Shown here: piece after piece, positions 1 through 9,269 of the stretch
How positions within the stretch are numbered: the stretch's first letter is position 1
How the letters are laid out: the number at the start of each line of letters is the position of its first letter
Assembly: GCF_000317555.1 (NCBI RefSeq)
Contig: NC_019745.1
Span: 1,426,001 to 1,490,000, forward strand
Direction of reading: 5' to 3'
Length of the DNA: 64,000 bases
From: Gloeocapsa sp. PCC 7428
GTDB lineage: Bacteria > Cyanobacteriota > Cyanobacteriia > Cyanobacteriales > Chroococcidiopsidaceae
The notes under the pieces: generated by a model
Seen by the model: only the letters and a program-made list of their open reading frames with translations
Database searches by the model: none
What the model was told of the DNA's origin: nothing
Translations under genes and position numbers: made by a program

Positions 1-546
1 ACTGAATTTAGCGCGTCCGAGTTTTCATCGAGTTATCCGCTCGATTTATCGACATCCATGAAATTACTTAAGTAGATACACAGAAGTTATTTGTAACCAA
101 GCAAAATGTATTCAGTAAGATGAAATAGCAGAAAATCGCCGATTATGTTAGAGATGAATACTTACTCTACTAGCTCCCTTGGATTGAATCCTCCGAGTGT
201 AAGAAGAAAAAGTTTTTTGTATACTCTTCTACACCTCAAAGTTTTTCAATACAGATAAAGTAATTTTATTAATGGAGATTTTGGTATTACCTAAGATAAA
301 ACATAAAAATGATTCTTTTTTATACAGCTACTAAGTAAGTTCTTGCAATTTCTGTAGCAAATATAGATTTAATCAGCAATTTTACTTATAGTATGTTTCG
401 CAATAAATTGTAGAAGATTTTATTTTGAGTAAAGTCAATCAAAGCTCACAATTTATGGAACTAGAGTTCACTTAATTCAAAACTCTATTTCTAGCAAATA
501 TCGAGTGCGCCAACAAAAACTATCTGTCAATTAGTGAGGAAAACCT
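1..546. other. AT-rich left flank of the polysaccharide island
   Basis: No convincing gene lies here. Two + frames are open from base 1: one ends at a stop at 73-75 and the other at 59-61, reading LNLARPSFHRVIRSIYRHP before the stop. Either could be the last codons of a gene lying to the left, but the stretch is too short to identify. From about 80 on, the sequence is AT-rich with stops in all frames. It probably carries the promoter and leader of the island. A good ribosome site (GAGGA, 536-540) sits just before the first gene. Confidence 0.5.
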
Positions 547-1320
547 ATGAAAGCGGTAATACTAGCAGGGGGATTGGGGACAAGGATCAGTGAAGAGACA
601 ACAATCAAACCAAAGCCAATGGTGGAGATTGGGGGAAAGCCAATCCTGTGGCACATCATGAAAATCTATGCAGCGCACGGGATAAACGATTTCATCATTT
701 GCTGCGGATACAAAGGATATGTCATTAAAGAATATTTCGCGAATTACTTTCTGCACATGTCCGACGTGACATTTGATATGCGATTCAATCAAATGAACGT
801 CCACTGCGGGTATGCCGAACCGTGGCGCGTGACATTAGTCGATACGGGCGAAGCGACGATGACGGGCGGTAGACTCAAGCGCGTCAAAGAACACGTGGGT
901 AATAGTACATTCTGCTTCACCTACGGCGACGGCGTCAGCAACGTCAACATCACGCGCTTAATCGAATTTCACCGTCAACAAAAAACGCAAGCAACACTCA
1001 CCGCCGTGCAACCGCCAGGCAGATTTGGCGCGATTTGTCTAGCCGAAGAACAAACAAAAATTACATCATTCAAAGAAAAACCAGGTGGTGACGGCGCGTG
1101 GATCAACGGCGGTTACTTTGTCCTCGAACCGGAAGTGATCGACTACATCGCCGATGACACTACAGTGTGGGAACAACAACCACTCGAAAAACTCGCGCAT
1201 CTCGAACAGCTATCCGCGTACAAACACGACGGGTTCTGGCAACCAATGGATACACTGCGCGATAAAAACTATCTCGAAGACCTGTGGAAAAAAGGTACTG
1301 CACCTTGGAAGATGTGGTAA
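547..1320 (+). CDS. rfbF: Glucose-1-phosphate cytidylyltransferase
   Basis: This enzyme makes CDP-glucose from CTP and glucose-1-phosphate in the cytoplasm, the entry point to CDP-linked deoxy or branched sugars. The 257-residue protein has the nucleotidyltransferase signature GGLGTR (residues 8-13), the KPKPM lysine motif (21-25) and the metal-binding YGDG motif (Asp128). Length and motif spacing match RfbF/DdhA. The start is supported by GAGGA six bases upstream. It opens the polysaccharide island. The epimerase at 4387, the SAF-domain oxidoreductase at 7601 and rfbC at 41536 are plausible partners. No CDP-glucose 4,6-dehydratase (rfbG) of canonical type is visible, so the SDR at 4387 may fill that role. 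This is inference. Confidence 0.93.
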   Translation: MKAVILAGGLGTRISEETTIKPKPMVEIGGKPILWHIMKIYAAHGINDFIICCGYKGYVIKEYFANYFLHMSDVTFDMRFNQMNVHCGYAEPWRVTLVDTGEATMTGGRLKRVKEHVGNSTFCFTYGDGVSNVNITRLIEFHRQQKTQATLTAVQPPGRFGAICLAEEQTKITSFKEKPGGDGAWINGGYFVLEPEVIDYIADDTTVWEQQPLEKLAHLEQLSAYKHDGFWQPMDTLRDKNYLEDLWKKGTAPWKMW

Positions 1321-1398
1321 CTCAAACTAGCTACAGCGAATCTCCAAAGATTTGCGATCGCCCGTGTAAGTATATTGCTGCCAGGAGTAAAAATACGA

Positions 1399-2622
1399 AT
1401 GTATGATTTTGCAATAATTGGTGGGGGGATTGTTGGTTTATCTACCGCTATGGCAGTAGGCAAACGCTATCCAGATGCTCGAATTGTAGTTTTAGAAAAA
1501 GAAAACGCTTGGGCAAGCCACCAAACGGGAAATAATAGTGGTGTCATTCATTCTGGTATTTACTACAAGCCAGGAAGCTTTAAAGCAAAGTTCTGCCGCG
1601 ACGGAAGCCGCGCAATGGTGGAATTCTGTCAAGAACACGGTATTGCTCATGAAGTTTGTGGAAAAGTGATTATAGCGACTTCTGAGCAAGAACTACCACG
1701 ATTAGAGAATTTGTATCAACGAGGTTTAGAGAATGGCTTACGGCTTGAGAAGCTATCAGCAGCAGCAGTTCGAGAAATTGAACCGCACGTACACTGCTTA
1801 GCAGGAATTCGCGTCTTTACTACGGGCATTGTTGATTATAAGCAAGTTGCGCAGCAATATGTCAGTATTATTTTGGCGCAAGGAGGAGAGCTACGCTTAA
1901 ATACCACAGTCAAGGATATTCATACCTATAGTGATTCTTTGGTGCTTATAACTAACTCAGGTACCATCGAAACACGCTATGTGATTAACTGTGCAGGTTT
2001 ATTTAGCGATCGCATTGCCCGCAAAGGACAGGTTAATCCTCAAGCCAAAATCGTGCCATTTCGCGGCGAGTATTACGAACTCAAGCCCGAAAAACGTTAT
2101 CTTGTTAAGCATCTCATTTATCCTGTCCCAAATCCGAACTTTCCGTTTTTAGGAGTACATTTCACACGCATGATTGATGGTAGCGTTCATGCGGGACCTA
2201 ATGCAGTACTAAGTCTGAAGCGCGAGGGGTATCGTAAGACTGATTTTAACTTACAGGACTTCACCGAGGTGATGATGTATCCTGGGTTCTGGCGGCTAGC
2301 AGCTAAACACGCGGATGAGGGAATTAAAGAAATGATTCGTTCGCTATCCAAAGCTGCATTTGTTCGGAGTTTGCAGCAGTTGATTCCTGAAGTAACCGCA
2401 GAGGATGTGATTCCTACCCATGCGGGAGTCAGGGCACAGGCACTCGAAAACAGTGGCAAACTCGTAGATGACTTTTTAATTGTCCCAGGCGATCGCACAC
2501 TTCATGTTTGTAATGCACCTTCTCCAGCAGCAACGTCTTCGTTGGAAATTGGTAAAGCGATCGCACTAGCAATTCCAACTCCAACTCATCTCCAAACTAA
2601 GAGTCCAGCTAAGGTAAGTTAA
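1399..2622 (+). CDS. lhgO: L-2-hydroxyglutarate oxidase (FAD-dependent, DAO fold)
   Basis: This is a 407-residue FAD enzyme of the D-amino-acid-oxidase superfamily that oxidises L-2-hydroxyglutarate to 2-oxoglutarate. The dinucleotide-binding GGGIVG (residues 8-13), the following HQTGNNSGVIHSGIYY stretch, and the C-terminal THAGVRAQ and NAPSPAATSSLEIG segments are typical of LhgO. An upstream TTG at 1375 is also in frame, but ATG 1399 has AGGAG at 1383-1387 and gives the family N-terminus. It lies 78 bases after rfbF in the same direction. Its role in a polysaccharide island is unclear: it may handle a related 2-hydroxy acid or be a metabolic passenger. Confidence 0.85.
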   Translation: MYDFAIIGGGIVGLSTAMAVGKRYPDARIVVLEKENAWASHQTGNNSGVIHSGIYYKPGSFKAKFCRDGSRAMVEFCQEHGIAHEVCGKVIIATSEQELPRLENLYQRGLENGLRLEKLSAAAVREIEPHVHCLAGIRVFTTGIVDYKQVAQQYVSIILAQGGELRLNTTVKDIHTYSDSLVLITNSGTIETRYVINCAGLFSDRIARKGQVNPQAKIVPFRGEYYELKPEKRYLVKHLIYPVPNPNFPFLGVHFTRMIDGSVHAGPNAVLSLKREGYRKTDFNLQDFTEVMMYPGFWRLAAKHADEGIKEMIRSLSKAAFVRSLQQLIPEVTAEDVIPTHAGVRAQALENSGKLVDDFLIVPGDRTLHVCNAPSPAATSSLEIGKAIALAIPTPTHLQTKSPAKVS

Positions 2623-2651
2623 TCAAAAATTGTCCGCGCAAGACAATTTAG

Positions 2652-2695
2652 TTGGTAATAGGTAATCTTAAATCTTTTTTATTGCCTATTACCAA
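2652..2695. repeat. Imperfect palindrome of GGTAAT-type repeat
   Basis: Two 15-base arms (2652-2666 and 2681-2695) are inverted copies of each other with one mismatch, around a 14-base T-rich loop. It lies 30 bases after the lhgO stop. It could act as a transcription terminator or RNA-stabilising hairpin. The GGTAAT wording resembles short intergenic repeats of filamentous and unicellular cyanobacteria, and a related motif occurs near 41458-41515. Confidence 0.5.
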
Positions 2696-2875
2696 GTTCA
2701 AATGAGCATTTTAATTGACTATTGAGGAAGGTTAAAAAGTAACCATATACAGTTGATAAATATTTCATTGGCTACTTTTGGTGTAATAGACATAAGCTTT
2801 TAAATGAAGAGACCTTCTAATTCTAATTGCCAAGCCTCAATTTTAAGAAGCTAATAAGGGATGAGATAAAGTTAA

Positions 2876-4144
2876 ATGCGCAAAAATAAGTTGTTCAAAA
2901 AATACGGAAAAAGCTTAAGACCTTATATAGATCTTATTAGTTACCTATTTGCGAGAATTTTAAGTGCTTTACCAGTTAGTTCTGAGATTATTGGTTCTCC
3001 TAAAAAAGCATATAAATCAACTTATGATTGGATAATTCAATATAACTCAAGAGCTAGAGTAGCTAAAAGTAGTTATCAAGAAATCTATCCCAGCTATTTT
3101 AGAAGTTCATCAGAAATTAGAACGACAGACAAGAAAATTCACGCTGAATTTCAAAAACAGCAAAATCGAGTAACATCTAATGCTATTCGTTCAGCATTTG
3201 TTGCATCAATTCCGAATGGGCGTATTTGGGGGTACCATCAGCACGGAATCATTATTACTCCTGATGATGGAGTTTTAATAGACATTTCTTATGAAGGTAG
3301 GACGAGTCAAACTAAGCTTATTAATGATGAAACCAATCATCCAATTTTTCGGAAGTTCAAGTTAGAACCAGTGACGCATCTTAATGAAACAGTTGCTCTT
3401 CTATCAGTCCGAGGAGGGCAAGTATATTATCATTGGATGTTCAATTTATTACCAAAAATTCATCTACTTAATCGTAGTATTGGCATAGACAATATTGACA
3501 AATTTGTTATTAATAAAGTTTGTACAAAATTTCAAGAAGAAACTCTAAGAATTTTAGGCGTTCCTCAAAGTAAGTTAATAGAAATTGATGGCGAGAGCTT
3601 TCATGTAAAAGCAAATCAAGTTGTGGTAACTTCATTCACGCAAATATCAACTTGGTCGTGTGAATTTTTGAGAAGTGAGTTTCTGAAGCATACATCACCG
3701 AAGGTAGCATCAGAAGAATACATTTACATAAGCCGTGGCGATGCACGTAAGCGTCGGGTAGCTAATGAAGGCGATGTCATTAACTATCTTGAAAAGTTTG
3801 GATTTAAAATTGTAACGTTAGAGTCGATGTCAGTGCTAGAACAGGCACAACTCTTCTCCTCGGCTAAAGCAATCGTTGCTCCGCATGGTGCTGGACTGAC
3901 AAATGCTGTATTTTGCCAGCCAGGAACTAAATTAGTAGAATTTTTCTCGCCAAATTATGTACATCCATTGTATTGGGATCTTAGCAATCACGTTGGGCTT
4001 GAATACTACTATTTTTTGGGTGAGCAACAGCATTTACCTAGTTATCACAATCCTAATGCAGATGATATTGTGATTAATCTCAATTCATTGGCAAAAACGT
4101 TACAACTTGCTGGCATTAGCAAACAATTAACTTGTTCAACTTAA
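2876..4144 (+). CDS. Glycosyltransferase family 61 (DUF563)
   Basis: This 422-residue glycosyltransferase probably adds a pentose or hexose to the growing surface polysaccharide on the cytoplasmic side. Diagnostic DUF563/GT61 motifs are HWMFNLLP (residues 186-193) and HGAGLTNAVF (337-346), the latter being the conserved nucleotide-sugar binding segment. The N-terminus is basic and has no signal peptide. The gene is markedly more AT-rich than its neighbours, which is common for glycosyltransferase genes exchanged between polysaccharide clusters. The start has a weak purine-rich site (AAGGGATGAG, about 2857-2866). Donor and acceptor cannot be inferred. Confidence 0.85.
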   Translation: MRKNKLFKKYGKSLRPYIDLISYLFARILSALPVSSEIIGSPKKAYKSTYDWIIQYNSRARVAKSSYQEIYPSYFRSSSEIRTTDKKIHAEFQKQQNRVTSNAIRSAFVASIPNGRIWGYHQHGIIITPDDGVLIDISYEGRTSQTKLINDETNHPIFRKFKLEPVTHLNETVALLSVRGGQVYYHWMFNLLPKIHLLNRSIGIDNIDKFVINKVCTKFQEETLRILGVPQSKLIEIDGESFHVKANQVVVTSFTQISTWSCEFLRSEFLKHTSPKVASEEYIYISRGDARKRRVANEGDVINYLEKFGFKIVTLESMSVLEQAQLFSSAKAIVAPHGAGLTNAVFCQPGTKLVEFFSPNYVHPLYWDLSNHVGLEYYYFLGEQQHLPSYHNPNADDIVINLNSLAKTLQLAGISKQLTCST

Positions 4145-4386
4145 GCTTTGCCACAGGAGTTAGACGACACTAGCGTAAACCTTCTTGTTTGGGGTTAACA
4201 GTTACAAAAGCAGTCAACGAGATAAAAAAAGGAAAAGTCGCGCGCCACCTTGGAATGAATTCTTCCCTAAATAAAGCTACGCCTGCTCGAAATCTAAATC
4301 GCGATCGCAGCATTTTTTACTAAATTCTAACTTCTGACTAGCACTTTTTTAGTCAAAGTCAAACACACTCAGAGAATTGGACATTT

Positions 4387-5412
4387 ATGAAAGTCATAGT
4401 AACTGGTACTGAAGGCTATATTGGTTCGTTATTTGCCCCAATGTTAATGCAACGAGGGCATGAGGTTTTAGCAATTGATACAGGCTTTTATAAAGCTGGC
4501 TGGTTATACAATGGCACTGACGCCACTGCAAAAACGCTCAACAAAGATATTCGCCAAATCACAATCGAAGACTTGCAAGGTGTAGATGCTGTCGTCCATA
4601 TGGCAGAGTTGTCAAACGACCCCACCGGACAACTCGCACCTAACATCACTTATGAAATTAATCATAAAGGTTCAGTCACATTGGCAAGTTTGGCTAAAGC
4701 CGCAGGAGTGCGACGCTTTGTGTATATGTCGTCATGCAGCGTGTACGGTGTCGCCACTGGCGTTGATGTCACCGAAGAATCGCCCATCAATCCGCAAACT
4801 GCTTACGCCGAGTGCAAAACGCTCGTTGAGCGAGATGTTCAAGTACTGGCAGATGATGGTTTTTCGCCCACATTCATGCGTAACGCTACCGCGTTTGGTG
4901 CTTCTCCAAGAATGCGGTTTGATATTGTGTTAAACAACCTCGCGGGGCTAGCATGGACGACCAACGAAATCAAAATGACGAGTGATGGCACTCCTTGGCG
5001 TCCTTTAGTTCACGTCCTTGATATCTGTAAAGCAATTATTTGTGCATTGGAAGCACCGCGCGACATTGTGCATAACCAAATTTTCAATGTTGGAGATACT
5101 GCACATAACTACCGCGTCAAAGAAATTGCAGAGATTATTGCAGATGTCTTTCCCAATTGCCAAGTCAGCTTTGGGGACAATGGTGCCGACAACCGCAGCT
5201 ATCGTGTTTCCTTTGAGAAAATTAACACCCTCTTGCCAGGATTCAAATGCGAATGGGATGCCGCACGTGGTGCAAGGCAGCTATACGACTTATTTAATCT
5301 CACAGATATGTCAGAAGAAACCTTTTTGTTCCGAGGTTTCACTCGCCTTAAGCAATTGGAATACCTCATTCGTACACATCAAATCGACCAAGATTTTTAC
5401 TGGACAGCCTAA
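4387..5412 (+). CDS. NAD-dependent epimerase/dehydratase (extended SDR)
   Basis: This 341-residue nucleotide-sugar modifying enzyme has the Rossmann motif GTEGYIGS (residues 7-14), a catalytic Ser in MSSCSVYG (about 115-121), and the YxxxK pair in YAECK (Tyr140, Lys144). This is the extended short-chain dehydrogenase family that includes GalE and the CDP/dTDP-glucose 4,6-dehydratases. With rfbF upstream it may act on a CDP-sugar, either as 4,6-dehydratase or 4-epimerase; the sequence does not decide. The preceding 242 bases contain no gene that I can see. Confidence 0.85.
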   Translation: MKVIVTGTEGYIGSLFAPMLMQRGHEVLAIDTGFYKAGWLYNGTDATAKTLNKDIRQITIEDLQGVDAVVHMAELSNDPTGQLAPNITYEINHKGSVTLASLAKAAGVRRFVYMSSCSVYGVATGVDVTEESPINPQTAYAECKTLVERDVQVLADDGFSPTFMRNATAFGASPRMRFDIVLNNLAGLAWTTNEIKMTSDGTPWRPLVHVLDICKAIICALEAPRDIVHNQIFNVGDTAHNYRVKEIAEIIADVFPNCQVSFGDNGADNRSYRVSFEKINTLLPGFKCEWDAARGARQLYDLFNLTDMSEETFLFRGFTRLKQLEYLIRTHQIDQDFYWTA

Positions 5413-5445
5413 TCAACAAGATCGAGATAAAACAAGGTTGCAGAA

Positions 5446-7578
5446 GTGTCGGGATTTAGGATTGAAGCTGAAGCTATGACCCTGGCAGGCTTTCGTTTAG
5501 AAGCGAATTCCGCAGCATCAGGGGGACAAGTGGTTAGTTTAATAGGAGATGAACTTACAGAAGTTGGCAGTGCAGCTTTTGTATTTAATGCCTCCTCTGG
5601 TTTATACAACGTAGTTGTAGGCTACTTTGATGAAGCTGATGGCGTCAGCCGTCTAGAGGTGCGTAAAGAAGGGTTGGTAATAGATGCTTGGGATTTTGAC
5701 CTGAATTTAGGTAGCCCTATAGTCAATACTCAAACACGCACACAGCGTGCGATCGCCACTGAACTCGCTATCAACACCGGAGAAACTGTAGAACTTTACG
5801 CCGCTGAGAACAATGGAGAACCTGCAAGGATAGATTACGTTGAATTTGTGCCTACAACAACTAATGAGGTACCGCAGCCGATGCGCATTGAAGCAGAAAA
5901 TATGAATCTGACAGGCTTTCGCATAGAAGCGAATAGTGCTGCTTGGGGTCAAGAAATGATTAGTTTCGTCGGTGGCGGTGTAGCAGAAACAGGTTTTGCC
6001 TCGTTTAACTTTACAGGTGTTTCCGGTTTGTACAAAGTTGTTGTAGGCTACTTTGATGAAAATGATGGTGCTAGCCAATTAGAAGTGCGCCAAAAAGGCA
6101 CAATTGTAGACGCTTGGAGTGCTAACCAAAATCGAGGTAGTAGTTTAGCTGATAGGCAAACTAGAACACTGCGTACGATCGCGACAAACTTAGCAGTTAG
6201 TCAAGGTGATACCTTTCAACTCAAAGCGACAGAAGATGCGGGAGAACCTGCCAGGATAGACTTTATCGAGTTTATTCCTGTTACATCGACGGTAGTTAAT
6301 GGTACAAGCGGAAACGATCGATTAGTCGGCAATTCCAGTAATAATACGCTCAATGGTTTTGCTGGAAACGATACCCTTGATGGTCGAGGAGGTAATAACC
6401 AGCTTAACGGCGGTAGTGGTATTGATGCGGCTGACTATACAGATGCCCCCAATGGTATCATTGCTAACTTAAAGACAGGAACTGTACTCAAACCCCTGTT
6501 TGGCACAAAAACGCCAAAAATCATGCCTTTAGGAGACTCGATTACCGAAGGCGGACACAGAGTTGAGCCAACTCCAGGAACTTATCGCACCCAGTTATGG
6601 AAAAATCTGCGTACTGACAACTTAAACGCTGATTTTGTCGGTTCGCAGTTTAATGGACCGCCCATTTTAGGTGATAAAAACCACGAAGGACACGGTGGAT
6701 GGACAATTGATCAGATCGCTGGCTTGGTCGATCGGGACATCATGAAAACGTATCAGCCGCAGATAGTTTTGCTGATGATTGGCACAAATGATGTTCTGCG
6801 TGGCAATTCGCTGAGCGAGATAACGAGTGATTTGAATAATCTGATTGATCGCATCAGTCAAGATTCGAGCAACACGCACATTTTGGTTTCTTCGATTGCG
6901 CCTATTGACCCTGCATTTCTAGGTCCAACGCGTGCAAATCGTGCAAAAGAGTTAAATGCATTGCTTCCTGATTTAGTCAATGACAAAGTAGCGGAAGGTA
7001 AAAAAGTTACTTATGTCAATGCTGGAGGTAGCCTCAACTTTAATGATTTAGTACCAGATGGTATTCACCCAAATGTCGCCGGATACAACAAGATCGGAAA
7101 TGCATGGTATGACACACTTGTCAAGCGTGATGTATTGACTGGTATCGAAAACATCATCGGTTCTAGTTTTGCCGATCGCTTAATAGGAGATGCTACTTAC
7201 AACACACTTAGAGGTGGTCGTGGTAGAGATACGCTAACTGGTGGGGGCGGTCCAGATAATTTCTTTTATAAAGAACCAAGCGACAGCGGGGACATTATTA
7301 CCGATTTCAGTTCAGATGATCGCTTGACATTTGCTAGCGCGGGTTTTGCTAATGGTTTAGTTCGTGGGGTCAAACTTAGTACAACAGCCGCAGATACAGG
7401 CATGTTTGCCAGCGGTACTAATCCCACACCAGTAGGTAGTAGTGCCAACTTCTTATACAACACCAACATCGGTGTATTGCAATTTGATCCTGATGGCATT
7501 GGATCAGGTTCAGCAACGACAATTGCAACCTTAGCTGGCGCGCCATCGTTGAGCGCTACTCAAATTTATATTTCTTAA
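5446..7578 (+). CDS. Large RTX protein with inserted SGNH hydrolase domain
   Basis: This 710-residue protein starts at GTG 5446; the start keeps the first repeat intact. It has two tandem beta-sandwich, carbohydrate-binding-like repeats (residues about 3-136 and 146-278, sharing FRIEAE and VVVGYFDE blocks). Calcium-binding RTX nonapeptides follow (287-345). An SGNH/GDSL esterase domain comes next, with GDSITEGG (363-370), GTNDV (446-450) and DGIHPN (538-543). More RTX repeats (562-605) and a serralysin-type C-terminal domain complete it. There is no signal peptide, as expected for a type I secretion substrate. It probably deacylates or trims extracellular polysaccharide. The hydrolase interrupts one RTX unit. 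A second SGNH gene at 39454 is clearly related. Confidence 0.85.
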   Translation: MSGFRIEAEAMTLAGFRLEANSAASGGQVVSLIGDELTEVGSAAFVFNASSGLYNVVVGYFDEADGVSRLEVRKEGLVIDAWDFDLNLGSPIVNTQTRTQRAIATELAINTGETVELYAAENNGEPARIDYVEFVPTTTNEVPQPMRIEAENMNLTGFRIEANSAAWGQEMISFVGGGVAETGFASFNFTGVSGLYKVVVGYFDENDGASQLEVRQKGTIVDAWSANQNRGSSLADRQTRTLRTIATNLAVSQGDTFQLKATEDAGEPARIDFIEFIPVTSTVVNGTSGNDRLVGNSSNNTLNGFAGNDTLDGRGGNNQLNGGSGIDAADYTDAPNGIIANLKTGTVLKPLFGTKTPKIMPLGDSITEGGHRVEPTPGTYRTQLWKNLRTDNLNADFVGSQFNGPPILGDKNHEGHGGWTIDQIAGLVDRDIMKTYQPQIVLLMIGTNDVLRGNSLSEITSDLNNLIDRISQDSSNTHILVSSIAPIDPAFLGPTRANRAKELNALLPDLVNDKVAEGKKVTYVNAGGSLNFNDLVPDGIHPNVAGYNKIGNAWYDTLVKRDVLTGIENIIGSSFADRLIGDATYNTLRGGRGRDTLTGGGGPDNFFYKEPSDSGDIITDFSSDDRLTFASAGFANGLVRGVKLSTTAADTGMFASGTNPTPVGSSANFLYNTNIGVLQFDPDGIGSGSATTIATLAGAPSLSATQIYIS

Positions 7579-7600
7579 CAATTTTGGAAGGAGTTTCAGA

Positions 7601-8911
7601 GTGATTATAGTAGACCGCGCATTGCAAGAACGCGCAGCAGCAGGAAACCCAATTCGCGTCGGGATGATCGGCGCAGGCTTCATGGGTAGGGGGATTGCCA
7701 ACCAAATCATCAACTCCGTCCCAGGAATGGAACTGGTAGCAATTGCCAACCGCAACATCGAAAAAGCAATTCGCGCCTACAGCGAAGCCGGAATTGACAA
7801 CATCCACACTGTCAGCAGCATCAATCAACTCGAAGACGCAATTCACACAAACCGCTACGCCGTCACCGATGATGCACTGCTACTATGTCAAGCCGACGGC
7901 ATCGATGCGCTGATTGAAGTGACTGGTGCAATCGAATTTGGCGCGCGCGTCGTCATGGAAGCGATCGCCCACCACAAACACGTGATTTTGATGAACGCCG
8001 AACTCGACGGCACAATCGGACCAATCCTCAAAGTGTATGCGGACAAAGCCGGAGTCATTTTGAGTGCGTGCGATGGCGACCAACCTGGTGTCGAGATGAA
8101 CTTGTATCGGTTCGTACAAAGCATTGGTTTACGACCACTATTGTGCGGCAACATTAAAGGATTGCAAGACCCATACCGCAACCCGACAACGCAAGCCGGA
8201 TTTGCGCAACGCTGGGGACAAAACCCGACGATGGTCACAAGCTTTGCCGATGGCACGAAAATCTCGTTTGAACAAGCAATTGTCGCTAACGCCACGGGTA
8301 TGAAGGTTGCACAGCGGGGAATGTTGGGCTACAACTTCACGGGTCATGTGGATGAGATGACTTGCATGTACGACATCGACCAATTGCAAGAACTCGGCGG
8401 GATTGTCGATTACGTTGTCGGTGCGAAGCCAGGTCCTGGGGTGTTTGTGTTGGCAACGCACTCCGACCCGAAACAACGGCATTATCTCAATCTGTACAAA
8501 TTAGGTGAAGGTCCGCTGTATAGCTTCTATACTCCTTACCACTTGTGTCACTTTGAAGTACCGCTATCGGTGGCGCGCGCGGTGTTGTTTGGCGATCGCG
8601 TCTTATCACCACTTGCCGGTCCTGTGGTTGAGGTGGTGACGACCGCCAAGATTGACCTCAAAGCAGGGGAAACACTTGACGGCATTGGTGAGTATATGAC
8701 GTATGGTCAGTGTGAGAATGCAGACGTTGTCCAAGCACAGCGCCTGTTACCGATGGGCTTGGCGGAAGGCTGTCGCTTGAAGCGCGATTTACCTAAGGAC
8801 GCGGTCTTGACGTATGATGATGTTGAATTGCCTCCAGGCCGTCTTTGTGACGAGTTGCGTGCCGAACAAGATGCCTTATTTGCTTCTCGTCTTCCTCTTG
8901 CTGTTGGTTAA
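7601..8911 (+). CDS. SAF-domain NAD(P)-dependent oxidoreductase (homoserine dehydrogenase-like)
   Basis: This 436-residue protein has an N-terminal Rossmann fold (GAGFMG, residues 24-29), a central catalytic region of homoserine-dehydrogenase type and a C-terminal SAF domain (about 355-420), the fold found in sialic-acid synthases and UxaA-type dehydratases. The GTG start is well supported by AAGGAG seven bases upstream. Proteins of this architecture are commonly found beside rfbF, an epimerase and rfbC in polysaccharide clusters, so a step in unusual or branched CDP-sugar synthesis is likely, but the reaction is not established. GC content is higher than in the flanking glycosyltransferases, like rfbF and rfbC, suggesting these genes travel as a set. 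Confidence 0.82.
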   Translation: MIIVDRALQERAAAGNPIRVGMIGAGFMGRGIANQIINSVPGMELVAIANRNIEKAIRAYSEAGIDNIHTVSSINQLEDAIHTNRYAVTDDALLLCQADGIDALIEVTGAIEFGARVVMEAIAHHKHVILMNAELDGTIGPILKVYADKAGVILSACDGDQPGVEMNLYRFVQSIGLRPLLCGNIKGLQDPYRNPTTQAGFAQRWGQNPTMVTSFADGTKISFEQAIVANATGMKVAQRGMLGYNFTGHVDEMTCMYDIDQLQELGGIVDYVVGAKPGPGVFVLATHSDPKQRHYLNLYKLGEGPLYSFYTPYHLCHFEVPLSVARAVLFGDRVLSPLAGPVVEVVTTAKIDLKAGETLDGIGEYMTYGQCENADVVQAQRLLPMGLAEGCRLKRDLPKDAVLTYDDVELPPGRLCDELRAEQDALFASRLPLAVG

Positions 8912-8931
8912 AACTAATTTCTAGACTTTAT

Positions 8932-8965
8932 GTTAAGAACATTGCACCCTAACAGTGTTCTTAAC
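8932..8965 (+). terminator. Perfect 10-bp inverted repeat after the SAF gene
   Basis: Arms GTTAAGAACA (8932-8941) and TGTTCTTAAC (8956-8965) pair perfectly around a 14-base loop, 20 bases after the stop codon. There is no strong T-run directly after the stem (only CACTTTT a few bases on). It is a candidate terminator or 3-prime stabilising hairpin. The rest of the 358-base gap up to 9270 holds no gene that I can support. Confidence 0.45.
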
Positions 8966-9269
8966 CCTCACACTTTTGCACGTTGGAAGGCTTGGAGAAA
9001 CTTCTAGCAAAAGTAGATGTTGCCTGAAGGTAAAATTGAAGATTTTTGAAACCACGTTAGGTCGATTGACATAAATACAATCAGTTATTTATGAGTAGGT
9101 CAATCAAATTTGCGTTGAATAGAACCGATTACTATTTTGCATTTAAGTTCAAAAATAGACCAGACAACGAGGTTATTCCAAAATGCTTGATATCTACCAC
9201 GATAGAAGATTTCTAGCTTTCCTAGTTGCGTTTTCTCGCATTTTACCCTTACTTTTGTAGAGCCAGAAA

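Noticed and set aside
7888-8295. 135-codon minus-strand frame opposite the SAF gene
   Set aside because: Shadow of a GC-richer + gene with clear motifs and a strong ribosome site; the product has no family pattern.
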